Origin: Oxalobacter sp.
GTDB taxonomy: Bacteria; Pseudomonadota; Gammaproteobacteria; Burkholderiales; Burkholderiaceae_D
Direction: 5' to 3'
NCBI GenBank assembly: GCA_003605115.1
Contig: QZKY01000015.1
Location: 310,001-374,000 of the forward strand
Length of the DNA stretch: 64,000 bases
Shown here: positions 43,507-53,825 of the stretch, one piece after another
Position numbering within the stretch: position 1 is the first letter of the stretch
How the letters are laid out: every line of letters starts with the position of its first letter
Program-made: the position numbers and the translations under genes
The notes under the pieces: generated by a model
The model's database searches: none
What the model saw: only the letters and a program-made list of their open reading frames with translations
Told to the model about the DNA's origin: nothing

Positions 43507-43841
43507 CGACATAACTATAAAGCAAATTTATTTATTTTTCATAAAATTTTTTGTGATCAGTTTATTGCGTATCTTTTAGAAAGAGCAGCAATGTAAAAAC
43601 CACATTTTAAATAGGGTTAAGAAATAGTGCCCTTGCATTTCAAAATCAAGGGGTACATTTCGTCAGACTGAAGCGCTTCAATCTGATCGACGATGACCGC
43701 TGAATCATAAGTTGTGTTTCGTAGCTAAATCGTAGCTACGCTCAGGCATTTTGGCTTGTTTGTGGCTACGTTAGGCAAATAATTCAAGTGGCGAACGCTG
43801 TAAGGTGTTGATTTTAAATGGTTAAAAGTTTCATTTTGAAG
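43507..43841. other. AT-rich region before the tRNA scar
   Basis: AT-rich sequence containing the -10 (TATAGT at 43519-43514, minus strand) of the riboswitch transcript. A 35-codon open stretch on the minus strand is too short to call. Repeated GTAGCTA words occur at 43719-43745. No gene is supported. Confidence 0.5.
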
Positions 43842-43886
43842 CTGTTAATCCGCAGGTCCCAGGTTCGAGCCCTGGTCGGGGAGCCA
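43842..43886 (+). tRNA. tRNA-Asn 3' half only (integration scar)
   Basis: From CTGTTAATCCGCAGG through GGTTCGAGCCCTGGTC to GGGGAGCCA the sequence equals the anticodon loop (GTT), variable loop, T arm and acceptor 3' end with CCA of a bacterial tRNA-Asn. The 5' half is absent: the preceding bases do not pair with the acceptor stem. Such fragments are left where integrative elements recombine in the 3' half of a tRNA gene. An intact copy is not in this window. Confidence 0.85.
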
Positions 43887-43896
43887 CAAAATTCAA

Positions 43897-43930
43897 GGGG
43901 TTACGTTTAGGCGTAACCCCTTTTCTTTTT
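43897..43930 (+). terminator. Terminator behind the tRNA-Asn fragment
   Basis: GGGGTTACG-TTTAGG-CGTAACCCC followed by TTTTCTTTTT. It is a normal tRNA terminator retained at the original 3' flank. Confidence 0.9.
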
Positions 43931-44147
43931 CTACCTTTTGCCGACGCATCATTCTTTTGCATGTAAAAAGCGGAAACCTTGTTGCCAAATACTCTCTGCA
44001 TGCATGGCGCATTGGGGGATGCCACGGGCACAGCGAAAAGCATGCACGGCGTATGGGTATTCCCCAGAAATGCAAAGAATGTGCATAATTTTTAAACATG
44101 TGCGGTATAGTTGTTTGGCCAAGCAACCATTCCAAAAGGGGGACGAT

Positions 44148-44351
44148 ATGTCAACGAGGTGCCCGAAGTGTGGAGATATTGTTACTGGTCTTGATGTCAA
44201 AGAAATACGAGGATGCGCGGGGGGAAGGGTGTGGCGTTGCGTTTCGCTTGTTTGTTCGCAGTGCAATACATCTCTCGGCATTCAACTCGATCCCCTTTCC
44301 ATTAAGGCAGATCTGATGGACGAGGTGAGGGGCAGGATATATGCAGACTGA
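44148..44351 (+). CDS. Small zinc-ribbon protein, unknown function
   Basis: A 67-residue protein; ATG 44148 is preceded by AAAAGGGGGACGAT. It contains CPKCGDI near the N-terminus and CSQCNTSLG in the middle, a 4-Cys zinc-ribbon pattern, with other Cys at CAGG and CVSLV. Translation ends just before a strong terminator at 44409, so it is a genuine short gene. It lies in the scar region between the tRNA-Asn fragment and the chemoreceptor. No family is recognised. Confidence 0.7.
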   Translation: MSTRCPKCGDIVTGLDVKEIRGCAGGRVWRCVSLVCSQCNTSLGIQLDPLSIKADLMDEVRGRIYAD

Positions 44352-44408
44352 TGAAGTGAATCTGGTCAATCCCTTCTGCAATTGAGCGCAGTGCGGGGCG
44401 GTATTTTG

Positions 44409-44436
44409 GGGCTATGTTCAGACATAGCCCTTTTTT
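44409..44436 (+). terminator. Intrinsic terminator after zinc-ribbon gene
   Basis: GGGCTATG-TTCAGA-CATAGCCC followed by TTTTTT, 57 bp after the gene. Confidence 0.9.
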
Positions 44437-44785
44437 ATTTGCTTTTTATCTATTGCAGATGAGATTGCTGAAAAAGCACTTTTTAAATGTCCTACTGTCA
44501 AAGATGCCATTCGATTCTTGAGAAGCCTCTGGCGCGCAGGCCGCGTGAAGGAAACCAGGAAGCGCCTTGAACCTCTTTTTCATTGGCGATGTCACTTTAT
44601 TACCGTGGGGCAATATTTTTCATCCTCTAATATAATCCGCCGCAAACGAGAATAAATCTCAATACTTTCCAATATGGAATTGTTTCAAAAAAACAGCCCA
44701 CCAGTTTGCGAGCTCTTTTGTCAAAAGTGAAAAGGCTTTCGTGAAGGTAGTGGAAGCGTAATTGGACTCAAATACGAGGTTGAAC
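44437..44785. other. Non-coding region with a possible gene remnant
   Basis: An open stretch without start codon (about 44446-44650, +) reads in part DEIAEKALFKCPTVKDAIRF and continues RSLWRAGRVKETRKRLEPLF; it could be a decayed gene end. The rest is AT-rich and ends with the leader of the chemoreceptor gene. No tRNA or repeat seen. Confidence 0.4.
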
Positions 44786-46525
44786 ATGTTTGAAAATTTT
44801 AAAAAAATTAGCGTTGCCAAAAAGCTTTTCATGCTGACGCTTTCCGCGATGATGGGCGTTGCCGTTATCACTTCCATCTTCCTGATTTCGGAAAAGAAAC
44901 TTGTTCTGGAAGAGCGTGAAGCGAGCGTCCGGCAAGCGGTGGAAACGGCGCATGGCATCATTGCGCACTACCAGAATCAGGCGGCGCAAGGCGTTTTGAC
45001 CGAAGCGCAGGCAAAACAGCAAGCCATGCAAGCGGTCAAGGGCTTGCGTTACAGCGGTGCGGAATATTTCTGGATCAATGACATGAATGCGCACATGGTG
45101 ATGCATCCCACCAACCCTGCACTGGATGGCACGGATTTGTCAGGCAACACCGATCCGACAGGAAAACACTTGTTCCTCGAGATGGTGCAAACAGTCAAGG
45201 CTGGGGAAGCGGGATTCGTGCCTTACATGTGGCCGAAGCCCGGCAGCGATAAACCTGTTCCCAAAGTTTCTTACGTCAAGGGATTTTCGCCATGGGGCTG
45301 GATCGTCGGTTCGGGCGTTTACATGGATACGGTGGACAGTGCGATATATTCCCGCGCCATCTATTTCTCGATTGCAGGGCTGATACTTGCCGGCATTCTG
45401 TTTGGGATCGGCGCGCTCATTTCGCGCGGTATCCTGAAACAATTGGGTGGCGAACCGGATTACACCGCCGATGTGACACGTCATATCGCCCAAGGTAATT
45501 TGACGGTTCCCATTGAACTCAAGCGAGGCGATCAAGGCAGTTTGCTGTACGCCATTAGGGAAATGCGCGACAGTCTCTTGACCATCGTGCAGCAAGTGCG
45601 CAACGGTGCTGAAAACATTGCTACGGCCTCTTCGCAAATTGCATCCGGCAACATGGATCTTTCCTCGCGCACGGAACAACAAGCCAGTTCGCTGGAAGAA
45701 ACGGCCTCCTCGATGGAAGAGTTGACCGCAACGGTGAAAGGCAATGCCGAAAATGCCCGTCAGGCCAATACCCTGGCCACGGCTGCATCAGACGTGGCTG
45801 GCAAGGGTGGTCAGGTTGTGTCGCAAGTGGTGGATACCATGCAGGCGATCAGTAATTCCTCGAAAAAGATGGCAGACATCATTACTGTGATCGACGGCAT
45901 CGCATTCCAGACCAACATTCTCGCCTTGAATGCGGCAGTCGAAGCAGCGCGTGCTGGCGATCAAGGGCGCGGTTTTGCGGTGGTGGCGACGGAAGTGCGC
46001 AACCTGGCGCAACGCAGCGCGACAGCGGCGAGAGAAATCAAGACGCTAATTGATGATTCCGTCAGCAAGGTGGAATCCGGCAGCAAGCTGGTGGAGCAGG
46101 CGGGCGATACCATGAACGAAGTCGTCTCCAGCATCCAGCGCGTGAACGACATCATGAATGAAATCACGGCCGCGAGTCAGGAACAAAGCGATGGCATTCA
46201 ACAGGTCAACCAGGCGGTTTCCCAAATGGATACGGTCACCCAACAAAATGCTGCGCTGGTTGAAGAAGCCGCAGCAGCAGCGGAATCCTTGCAAGAGCAA
46301 GCGGCCAACCTGGTTCAAGTGGTGAGCATCTTCAATACGGGGCAGGGTGATGCGGTCGCAAAGCCAGAAGCAGCAGCAAGCGCACCGGCAGTGAAGAAAG
46401 CCGTTACCGTGTTTACCGGATTGAAAGCAGTCGCCAAACCGACCCCAGTCGTTCAGCGCCCCAAAGCGCAGACGCTGCGCCTGCACGGCAAGGCGAGCGG
46501 TGGGGAGGATTGGGAAGCGTTTTAA
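44786..46525 (+). CDS. Methyl-accepting chemotaxis protein with cache domain
   Basis: A 579-residue membrane chemoreceptor. ATG 44786 is preferred to 44762 because the first membrane segment ([20 protein letters not shown]) follows immediately. A single cache-type periplasmic sensor domain (ITQAKQQ region, [36 protein letters not shown]) precedes a second membrane segment, a HAMP region ([20 protein letters not shown]) and a cytoplasmic signalling coiled coil with the conserved tip [20 protein letters not shown]. The C-terminus GGEDWEAF resembles the methyltransferase-binding pentapeptide. Ligand unknown; small organic acids are common for this class. Confidence 0.92.
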   Translation: MFENFKKISVAKKLFMLTLSAMMGVAVITSIFLISEKKLVLEEREASVRQAVETAHGIIAHYQNQAAQGVLTEAQAKQQAMQAVKGLRYSGAEYFWINDMNAHMVMHPTNPALDGTDLSGNTDPTGKHLFLEMVQTVKAGEAGFVPYMWPKPGSDKPVPKVSYVKGFSPWGWIVGSGVYMDTVDSAIYSRAIYFSIAGLILAGILFGIGALISRGILKQLGGEPDYTADVTRHIAQGNLTVPIELKRGDQGSLLYAIREMRDSLLTIVQQVRNGAENIATASSQIASGNMDLSSRTEQQASSLEETASSMEELTATVKGNAENARQANTLATAASDVAGKGGQVVSQVVDTMQAISNSSKKMADIITVIDGIAFQTNILALNAAVEAARAGDQGRGFAVVATEVRNLAQRSATAAREIKTLIDDSVSKVESGSKLVEQAGDTMNEVVSSIQRVNDIMNEITAASQEQSDGIQQVNQAVSQMDTVTQQNAALVEEAAAAAESLQEQAANLVQVVSIFNTGQGDAVAKPEAAASAPAVKKAVTVFTGLKAVAKPTPVVQRPKAQTLRLHGKASGGEDWEAF

Positions 46526-46582
46526 GCTTCGGAGAATGTGAAACGGATGTAAAACGACAGTTTTAAAAAGCCAGAGCGATTC

Positions 46583-46609
46583 GAGCCGCAGCGATGCGGC
46601 TCTTTTTTT
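46583..46609. terminator. Terminator after the chemoreceptor
   Basis: GAGCCGCA-GCGA-TGCGGCTC followed by TTTTTTT on the + strand, between the chemoreceptor and convergent copZ. Confidence 0.88.
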
Positions 46610-46615
46610 GTCAGA

Positions 46616-46813
46616 TTATTTTAGAACGGGCGTAAACCCGGCTTCGGCAATCGCTTTTTCCACTGCTTTTGCATTGGCCTTGCCTTCTATGGTCACCTTT
46701 TTGTGTGCCAGATCAATGTTCACGTCGGCCTGCGGATCGATTGTCTTGATGGCTTTGGTGATGCTGCCGGCGCAGTGGCCGCAACTCATGTCTTGAATGT
46801 CGAAAGTCAACAT
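46616..46813 (-). CDS. copZ: CopZ-like copper chaperone (HMA domain)
   Basis: A 65-residue heavy-metal-associated domain protein. The motif DMSCGHCAGSITKAI (MxCxxC) binds Cu(I), and the rest matches the ferredoxin-like HMA fold (VNIDLAHKKVTIEGKANAKA). It would pass cytosolic copper to the ATPase encoded 84 bp upstream. Plain SD AAGGAGATAACC precedes ATG 46813. Transcribed with copA. Confidence 0.93.
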   Translation of the reverse strand: MLTFDIQDMSCGHCAGSITKAIKTIDPQADVNIDLAHKKVTIEGKANAKAVEKAIAEAGFTPVLK

Positions 46814-46897
46814 GGTTATCTCCTTGTGTGTAAATGAAAATTTTCAGCGGTATTGATTATGTGCCGTTTAGAGAGGTCGTTACCACTACGTCGACCG

Positions 46898-49408
46898 TCA
46901 CGATTTTTCTCCCGAGTTTTTGGCATGGTGCTGAACGCTCTGCGGTTTCCAGCGACGCAACAATAGGGCGTTCGATACCACGCTCACGCTGCTGAAGGCC
47001 ATCGCCGCGCCCGCGATGATGGGGTTCAGGTAACCCAAAGCTGCCAGCGGAATCCCGATGATGTTGTAGGCAAACGCCCAGCCGAGGTTTTGCCAGATTT
47101 TTCGGTATGTTTTTTTAGAGATGTCGATGGCATCGGCAACGGCTGCCGGATCGCTGCGCATCAGCGTGATGCCAGCCGTGTGCATGGCGACATCCGTGCC
47201 GCTCGACATCGCAATGCCAACATCAGCCGCAGCGAGTGCTGGCGCATCGTTGATACCATCCCCCACCATCGCCACCTTGCCGCCTTTTTCTTTCAGCGTC
47301 GCAATGACATTGGCCTTGTCTGCGGGGAGCACTTCGGCACGAAAATCTTTAATGCCGACAGCTGTGGCGATGGATTGCGCGCTACCCGGATTATCGCCGG
47401 TGAGCATCACGGGCGTGATGCCCATCGCTGTCAAGCGTGCAATGGCATCTATCGCCGAGGGTTTGATCGTGTCGCCGAAAGCCAGCAAGCCGATCAAGGT
47501 CATCTCGTCTGCACGACGGCGAGCCAACCAGGAAACGGTGCGGCCTGCGCGTTCGTGCGCAGCGGCAGCATTGTCTAGCACATCGAGCGACAGCCCCAGC
47601 TCGCGCATCAACCGTCGGTTGCCGAGATAAATCGTTCCGGTTTTCGTTTCTGCTTCCACGCCTTTGCCCGGAATCGCTTTTGCATTGTTCACTGCGTCTG
47701 GCGAAATATCGCGTTCGCTTGCCGCAGCGATGACCGCCTTGGCCAGCGGATGATCGCTGTACTGTTGCGCTGCGCTGGCCAGTTGCAGTATTTCTTTCTC
47801 TGATGCGGAAATAGATTCAATTGCCACGACGATGGGCTTGCCAATCGTCAGCGTGCCGGTTTTGTCGAAGGCGATGGTTTTCACGCCATGCGCGATTTCC
47901 AGTGCTTCGGCATCCTTGATGAGAATGCCGTATTGCGCCGCAATACCCGTGCCCGCCATGATGGAGGTGGGCGTTGCCAGACCCAGCGCGCACGGACAGG
48001 CGATCACTTGCACGGCGACGGCGTTGAGCAAGGCTTGCTGCCAGTCGCCTGCGATCAGTCCCCATGCAAGAAACGTGATGACGGAGATCAGCAGCACGCT
48101 CGGCACAAAAACCGCGCTGACTTTATCCACGAGTCGCTGAATTGGTGGTTTGACGGCCTGCGCATCTTCCACCATGCGAATGATTTGTGAGAGCATGGTT
48201 TCCGCGCCGACGGCCGTTACTTCCGCAATGAGTACGCCATCTGCATTGACCGCGCCACCCGTGACGGCGTCGCCGATGGATTTTGAAACGGGCAAGCTTT
48301 CACCCGTCAGCAGCGATTCATCGATGTGACTGTAGCCTTCGATGATGCGCCCATCCACCGGCACACGTTCGCCGGGGCGAATGACGACGATGTCACCGAC
48401 GCGAACGGCAGCGACAGGCACTTGCCACTCTTTGCCATCGCGGCGGATTGTGGCCACCGTGGCGCGCAGTGATTCCAGCGCGCGTATGGCTTCTACGGCT
48501 TGTCGCTTCGCGCGCGCTTCCAGCCATTGCCCCAGCAATACCAGCGTGATGATGACGGCAGACGATTCGAAATACAGATGCGCAGCGTGTCCGTGTTGCG
48601 AGAAAAGCAGGTAAGTTGAGAGGCCGTAAGCCGCGCTGGTGCCGATGGCGACCAGCAAATCCATGTTACCGGAGAGTGCGCGCGCGGCTTTCCAGCCCGA
48701 GCGATAAAAACGCGCACCCAGGAAGAATTGAATCGGCGTCGCCAGCACAAACTGCACCCATCCCGGCAGCATCCAGTCCAGGCCGAAAGGCATGCCAAGC
48801 ATGGGAATGATAAGCGGCAGAGAAAGCAGGGCAGAGAGTGCTACGCGCCACCATGAAGGCAGCGTGATGCTTACTTCGTTCGCCTCCGTTGTGGCTTGGG
48901 TCGCTTGCGCAGTACTGATGTGGGCGTCATAACCCGCTTTGCCGAGCGCGGCGATCATGGCTTGCGCATCGATGGCGGCATCACTCTTGATGAGCGCCTT
49001 GTTCGTGGCGAGATTGACGGAAACATCGGTAACGCCCGGCACTTTCATCAAGGCTTTTTCCACGCGTGTCACGCAAGAAGCGCAAGTCATGCCTTCCACA
49101 TCAAGCGTCTGTGCGCTTGGTGAAAGATTGTCAGAGGACAGCGAACCGGAAAGGATGGGCGATGCGACAATTTCATAACCGGCTTTATCTACTGCGTTGC
49201 TGATGGCTGCGATCACTGCTACAGCGTCAACATTCGATGGCACCTGCACATTCGCTTTTTCTGTCGCAAGGTTGACAGACACCGCTTCCACCCCCGGCAC
49301 TTTCTGGATGGCTTTCTCCACGCGCGAGACGCAGGAAGCGCAAGTCATGCCGCCGATCTTGAATGTCAGGCTGGCAGGGGAAGTGGTGTCTTGTGTTGCT
49401 GCGTTCAT
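46898..49408 (-). CDS. copA: Copper-exporting P1B-type ATPase with two HMA domains
   Basis: An 836-residue Cu(I) pump. ATG 49408 is preferred over the longer frame starting at 49528 because GGAGACAACCGAC lies before it and the extra 40 residues look like read-through of the promoter region. N-terminal domains [16 protein letters not shown] and [16 protein letters not shown] each have MTCxxC. Membrane CPC ([13 protein letters not shown]), phosphorylation [25 protein letters not shown] and the final helix [18 protein letters not shown] are all present. It works with CopZ to export cytosolic copper and is independent of the ATPase at 11775. A TACAAT -10 is visible at 49473-49468 (minus), but no CueR gene is in the window. 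Confidence 0.94.
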   Translation of the reverse strand: MNAATQDTTSPASLTFKIGGMTCASCVSRVEKAIQKVPGVEAVSVNLATEKANVQVPSNVDAVAVIAAISNAVDKAGYEIVASPILSGSLSSDNLSPSAQTLDVEGMTCASCVTRVEKALMKVPGVTDVSVNLATNKALIKSDAAIDAQAMIAALGKAGYDAHISTAQATQATTEANEVSITLPSWWRVALSALLSLPLIIPMLGMPFGLDWMLPGWVQFVLATPIQFFLGARFYRSGWKAARALSGNMDLLVAIGTSAAYGLSTYLLFSQHGHAAHLYFESSAVIITLVLLGQWLEARAKRQAVEAIRALESLRATVATIRRDGKEWQVPVAAVRVGDIVVIRPGERVPVDGRIIEGYSHIDESLLTGESLPVSKSIGDAVTGGAVNADGVLIAEVTAVGAETMLSQIIRMVEDAQAVKPPIQRLVDKVSAVFVPSVLLISVITFLAWGLIAGDWQQALLNAVAVQVIACPCALGLATPTSIMAGTGIAAQYGILIKDAEALEIAHGVKTIAFDKTGTLTIGKPIVVAIESISASEKEILQLASAAQQYSDHPLAKAVIAAASERDISPDAVNNAKAIPGKGVEAETKTGTIYLGNRRLMRELGLSLDVLDNAAAAHERAGRTVSWLARRRADEMTLIGLLAFGDTIKPSAIDAIARLTAMGITPVMLTGDNPGSAQSIATAVGIKDFRAEVLPADKANVIATLKEKGGKVAMVGDGINDAPALAAADVGIAMSSGTDVAMHTAGITLMRSDPAAVADAIDISKKTYRKIWQNLGWAFAYNIIGIPLAALGYLNPIIAGAAMAFSSVSVVSNALLLRRWKPQSVQHHAKNSGEKS

Positions 49409-49524
49409 GTCGGTTGTCTCCGATTTCTTGAACATCGCCATAGCCGGAAGGCTCCTGACCGGGACATTGTAGCCACTTCGCGGGGTGTTTGCTTTGGGGG
49501 TGAAAACAGGCAGTGTCGTGGTGT

Positions 49525-50874
49525 TCACAGGTTATAAAAAAGCACACAAGTCACCAGTATCGGCGCCACATAACGGCACGCAAATCTGATGGCGCCTATG
49601 CCGCGCAAGGGCATGCCGCGATGGTGTAGCTCATCGTGTATCTGATGCCAGACTTTCCAGCCCACCAGCACGGACACCATGACGCCGCCAATCGGCATGA
49701 GAATTTTTTCGGTGGAATAATCCAGCAAATCGAAAATCCCTTTGCCGAAAAAGGTGTAGTCGCTCCAGATACCCAGTGAAAGCGAGGCGGGTATGCCCAG
49801 CGCAAACATCAGCACCGCCATGACCACCGTTGCCGGGATGCGCGCGACGCCAAATTCGTCGATCAAAAAACTGGTCACGACTTCCATGAGCGAGACGGAA
49901 GAGGTGAGGGCGGCAACCAGCAGCAAAAAGAAAAAGGCGACGGCAAACCATTGCCCTCCCACCATTTTCGAAAAGATGGCTGGCATGGTGATGAAAGTCA
50001 GGCCGGGACCCGCAGCGGGATCAAATCCGAAAGCAAATACGGCGGGCAAGACCATGAAGCCAGCGAGAACGCAAGTGAGCGTCGTGAGTCCGACGACCCA
50101 GGCGGCGGCTCCCGGGATGGAGGTTTCTTCGCCCACGTAAGAACCGTAGGTGATCATCGCGCCCATGCCGAGCGAGAGCGTGAAGAAAGATAAACCCAAG
50201 GCACTGATGATGACGCCTCCGGTAATCTTGCTGAAATCCGGTGTGAGGAAATAAGTGAGTCCATTCAGCGCGCCGGGGAGTGTGAGCGAGCGTGCAATGA
50301 GTACCAGCATGATGATGAACAGGGCTGGCATCAAAAATTTGGAAAGGTTTTCAATCCCTTTTTGAACGCCAAACAGCACGACGGTGGCGGTCAATGCCAT
50401 GAAGAGCGCGTGATAGAGGATGGGCTCAATCGGCGCGGTGATGAAGGCAGAAAAGATTTGATCGAGCAGTTTCGGATTATCGTGAATCACCGAACCGCTC
50501 GCTGCTTTGACGACATAGGCCAGTGTCCATCCGCCGACGACGCTGTAAAAAGAGAGGATCAGGAAACCGGCCAGCACGCCCATGTAACCGACGGTGCGCC
50601 AATGCTTCCCGCCCAGTCTGCGATACGCCCCGACAGGGCTGGAGTTGGAGGCGCGACCAACGGCCATTTCTGCCATCATCAAGACGATGCCCAGGGTGAA
50701 GGTGAAGCCGATGAACACGAGCAGAAAAGCGCCGCCTCCATTTTTCGATGCGACATAAGGAAACTTCCAGATCGCGCCCAAGCCAATGGCAGAACCTGCC
50801 GCGGCGAGAATGAAGCCAATGCGGGAATTCCAGTGTGTTCTGGAAGCGCGTGCGGAGGGCGGCGTTTCGGTCAT
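49525..50874 (-). CDS. Sodium-dependent transporter (neurotransmitter:sodium symporter family)
   Basis: A 449-residue membrane protein with a LeuT/NSS fold. The first helix contains [20 protein letters not shown], the sodium and substrate site unwound segment (AxGxAxGLG..W.FP). [12 protein letters not shown] motif and about eleven to twelve hydrophobic segments follow; length equals bacterial NSS members, which move amino acids with sodium. Substrate unknown. The stop lies about 115 bp upstream of the chosen copA start; the genes are co-directional. Confidence 0.9.
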   Translation of the reverse strand: MTETPPSARASRTHWNSRIGFILAAAGSAIGLGAIWKFPYVASKNGGGAFLLVFIGFTFTLGIVLMMAEMAVGRASNSSPVGAYRRLGGKHWRTVGYMGVLAGFLILSFYSVVGGWTLAYVVKAASGSVIHDNPKLLDQIFSAFITAPIEPILYHALFMALTATVVLFGVQKGIENLSKFLMPALFIIMLVLIARSLTLPGALNGLTYFLTPDFSKITGGVIISALGLSFFTLSLGMGAMITYGSYVGEETSIPGAAAWVVGLTTLTCVLAGFMVLPAVFAFGFDPAAGPGLTFITMPAIFSKMVGGQWFAVAFFFLLLVAALTSSVSLMEVVTSFLIDEFGVARIPATVVMAVLMFALGIPASLSLGIWSDYTFFGKGIFDLLDYSTEKILMPIGGVMVSVLVGWKVWHQIHDELHHRGMPLRGIGAIRFACRYVAPILVTCVLFYNL

Positions 50875-50951
50875 TGTCGGACGATTTTTGTGGTCGATAA
50901 ATTTTGCAGTATTGTCTCCGCTGCCATCAATATGTTGAAAGTCGAGAAGGG

Positions 50952-52358
50952 TTAAATGATTTTCCCCGGATTCATCAAGTTGTCCGGGTCAAGTGCGCGC
51001 TTGACGGTTTGCATCATGCGGATTTCGACTTCGGGCAGGTAGTGCCGTATCTCGTCTTTTTTCAAGGTGCCGACGCCGTGTTCTGCCGCGATGGAACCGC
51101 CAAACTGGTTCACGCTGTCATACACCACGCGGTTAATCTCGGGCTGTAATGCCAGAAAATCATACGGGGATTCGCCTTCCGGTGCAGAAACGTTGTAGTG
51201 CAAATTGCCGTCTCCCATGTGTCCGAACGTGACCTGGCGACATTTCGGAAAATACGCTTGCAACAGTTTGTCCGTTTGCGCGATGAATGCCGGTATTTGC
51301 GAAACAGGGATTGAAATATCGTGCTTGATATTGTTGCCTTCCATCGCTTGCGCGACTGAAATGTGTTCCCGCAGTTGCCAGATCGTTTTCGCTTGTGCGA
51401 GGGATGAAGCAAGGGCAGCATCCAGCACAATGTTTTCTTCCAGCGCATCGCCCATCACACTTTCCAGCATGGTCATCAAATGTTCTTCGCTGTCGCCGCT
51501 GCTGAGTTCAATGAGTGCGTATTGCGGGGAGGTCAGCGGTAACGGAGGGGTAACTTGCGGGAAGTGTTTGGTCACCAGTTGCAGGCTGAAGTTGGACATG
51601 ATCTCAAAAGCCGTCAATGCGGTATCGCAGCGCGCCTGTGCTTTGCTCAAGAGTTGCAGCGCTTCTTTCGGAGAAGCGATGGCCACAATGGCAGTAACGG
51701 TGGCATTGGGCAGGGGGAAAAGTTTCAGAACGGCTGCGGTGATGATGCCGAGCGTGCCCTCGGAACCGATGAAGAGATTGCGCAAGTCGTAGCCGCTGTT
51801 GTCCTTGCGCAGGCCACGCAGATTGTTCCAGATCTCGCCTTGCGCAGTGACGACTTCCAGACCGAGGCAGAGTTCCCGCGCATTCCCATAACGGAGCACA
51901 GCGGTGCCACCGGCATTGGCTGCGAGTGATCCGCCGATGGTGGCGGTGCCTTCGGAGGCGAGTCGAAGCGGGTAAAGGCGGCCGACTTTTTCTGCTGCCT
52001 CATGCACGTTTTGCAGAATGCAGCCTGCCTCCACAATCATGGTGTTGTTGGCGGGGTCAATGCTGCGAATTCGGTTTAGTCGGTTCAGCGACAACACAAC
52101 TGCTTTGCCGCTCTCGTCAGGCGTGCTGCCGAATACCAGGCCGGTATTGCCGCCTTGCGGGACGATGGGGACGTGATATTGCTTGCATAGCTGCACGATG
52201 TCAGCAACTTCCTGCGTATTGCCGGGTCTGAGAACGGCCAGTGCCTTGCCGGTAAAACGCTTGCGCTCATCCGTCAAAAAGGCAGTCATGCCTTTGGTGT
52301 CCGTTGTCACATAGTCAGCGCCGATGGCTTGGCGGCAGTTTTTCAGGAATTCGCTCAT
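50952..52358 (-). CDS. FAD-linked D-2-hydroxyacid dehydrogenase (GlcD/D2HGDH-like)
   Basis: A 468-residue cytosolic flavoenzyme. The VAO-type FAD domain shows VPIVPQGGNTGLVFGSTPDE, RLASEGTATIGGSLAANAGG and the substrate-binding domain shows RQVTFGHMGDGNLHYNVSAP. The C-terminal AAEHGVGTLKKDEIRHYLPE is the His/Gly motif of D-lactate and D-2-hydroxyglutarate dehydrogenases. Expected to oxidise a D-2-hydroxyacid such as D-lactate or D-2-hydroxyglutarate to the 2-oxoacid. It is upstream of, and co-directional with, the NSS-type transporter. Confidence 0.9.
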   Translation of the reverse strand: MSEFLKNCRQAIGADYVTTDTKGMTAFLTDERKRFTGKALAVLRPGNTQEVADIVQLCKQYHVPIVPQGGNTGLVFGSTPDESGKAVVLSLNRLNRIRSIDPANNTMIVEAGCILQNVHEAAEKVGRLYPLRLASEGTATIGGSLAANAGGTAVLRYGNARELCLGLEVVTAQGEIWNNLRGLRKDNSGYDLRNLFIGSEGTLGIITAAVLKLFPLPNATVTAIVAIASPKEALQLLSKAQARCDTALTAFEIMSNFSLQLVTKHFPQVTPPLPLTSPQYALIELSSGDSEEHLMTMLESVMGDALEENIVLDAALASSLAQAKTIWQLREHISVAQAMEGNNIKHDISIPVSQIPAFIAQTDKLLQAYFPKCRQVTFGHMGDGNLHYNVSAPEGESPYDFLALQPEINRVVYDSVNQFGGSIAAEHGVGTLKKDEIRHYLPEVEIRMMQTVKRALDPDNLMNPGKII

Positions 52359-52453
52359 GTCGTGATTGTTTGATATGCAGGGGGTTGGGGTGCTGGGCGT
52401 TATTATAGAATGCGCAGGAATTCACGAGGAATTCCTGCGAAGTTAATGATGAT

Positions 52454-53737
52454 ATGCCAATCCAACACTTTCAAAAACTAAAAAGTCTTTCCCGCCAGGA
52501 TTTTCTGGCGTTCTTGCGCTTTATGGTCGGGCGATTCAAGCATGCGCGTTTGCAGCAGGTAGCAGGTAATTTGACCTTTACCACGCTGTTGGCGCTGGTG
52601 CCCTTGCTGACAATTGCACTGGCTTTGTTCACCATGTTTCCGGCTTTCGGCACGCTGAAAGCATCCCTGGAGGCGTATTTTGCCCAGGTCATGATGCCCA
52701 AGCCAATCGCCAACACGATTTTGCGTTATTTGACGGTTTTTACGAACAAGGCAGGGCACTTGTCGATCATCGGTGCTGTAGGTGTTTTGTTCGCTTCTAT
52801 GGCTTTGATGGGCATGATTGAGCGTGCCTTCAATCAAATCTGGCGGGTGCGCAAGCGCCGTTCACTATTGAAACGAATGGCGCTATATCTGACGCTGGGG
52901 GTGCTCGGCCCCTTCCTTTTTGTTGCTTCGCTCACGGTCACTTCCAATGTTTACTTTGCGGCGGGCGGCACGTTCCGTCATCCGACCCTATTACAGAGCT
53001 TGATCTATGCCTTCTTCTCCATCGTCTGGATGACGCTCTCCTTCACGGTGTTGTATGTGGTGATGCCAAACCGCACGATTCACTGGCGCGAAGCTGTGTG
53101 CGGCGGCATTTTCGCAGCCATTACTTTTGAAATTGTGAAGCGGGTTTTTGCGATTTTCATTCTTGACTTCACCACCTACAGAAAAATCTATGGCGCCGTT
53201 GCGGCGATTCCTGTTTTCCTGTTGTGGATATACCTTTCATGGTTGATTACACTTTCTGGCGCGGCATTCGTGGCAGGCATACATTATTTATGGCATGGAC
53301 GCTGGCGGCAAATTATCTCAAGCACAAAGGGTTCTGCGTTCGTCGATGCGATGACCATTCTGGGTATATTGCATGAGGCCAAAGAATCGGGGGTGGATGA
53401 AGCGCAGATTCGCGAGATGACAGGATTGGGATTGGATGAAGTTGAAAACCTGCTGGAATGCATGGAGTCGGTCGGCTGGGTAGCGCATTTTCGTTCTGAT
53501 CCCATGGTGCGTTTGCGCGAGCGAAAAATTCGCGCAGACACAACAGTGTATTGGAAGCTGACCGCTGATCCGCTTGAGCTCACCTTGGCGCAGGTCTTTC
53601 GTTTGTTCGTCTTTGGGGTTTCTGAGGATTCAGATTTGGCACGGAAAGTGGATGGTGCAATCGCGGCAGGTTTAAACGAGTCGCTCTCTGCATATTTTCT
53701 GCGCCAGTCATCCGATGCGCCATCCTCAAAATCATAA
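52454..53737 (+). CDS. YihY/BrkB family membrane protein
   Basis: A 427-residue inner-membrane protein with about six hydrophobic segments in its first 290 residues (QQVAGNLTFTTLLALVPLLT, LWIYLSWLITLSGAAFVAGI). The motif LVPLLTIALALF is typical of the YihY family once called ribonuclease BN. The last ~130 residues form a cytosolic winged-helix-like domain (DEAQIREMTGLGLDEVENLL), seen in longer proteobacterial members. Function of the family is not firmly established; transport or virulence-factor roles have been proposed. Confidence 0.88.
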   Translation: MPIQHFQKLKSLSRQDFLAFLRFMVGRFKHARLQQVAGNLTFTTLLALVPLLTIALALFTMFPAFGTLKASLEAYFAQVMMPKPIANTILRYLTVFTNKAGHLSIIGAVGVLFASMALMGMIERAFNQIWRVRKRRSLLKRMALYLTLGVLGPFLFVASLTVTSNVYFAAGGTFRHPTLLQSLIYAFFSIVWMTLSFTVLYVVMPNRTIHWREAVCGGIFAAITFEIVKRVFAIFILDFTTYRKIYGAVAAIPVFLLWIYLSWLITLSGAAFVAGIHYLWHGRWRQIISSTKGSAFVDAMTILGILHEAKESGVDEAQIREMTGLGLDEVENLLECMESVGWVAHFRSDPMVRLRERKIRADTTVYWKLTADPLELTLAQVFRLFVFGVSEDSDLARKVDGAIAAGLNESLSAYFLRQSSDAPSSKS

Positions 53738-53825
53738 TGGCTTGATGTAGTACAACAACGAAGCCGCTTGTTGGGTATACCTTGAAGCAGAACGCTCTCT
53801 GAGTTTTTTTGCGCCAGCCACGACC

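Noticed and set aside
43801-43886. Complete tRNA gene
   Set aside because: Only the 3' half matches tRNA-Asn; the 5' acceptor strand, D arm and 5' anticodon stem are missing.
49409-49528. 40-residue N-terminal extension of CopA
   Set aside because: It covers the likely promoter (TACAAT at 49473-49468, minus) and has no metal-binding motif; ATG 49408 has a good Shine-Dalgarno.
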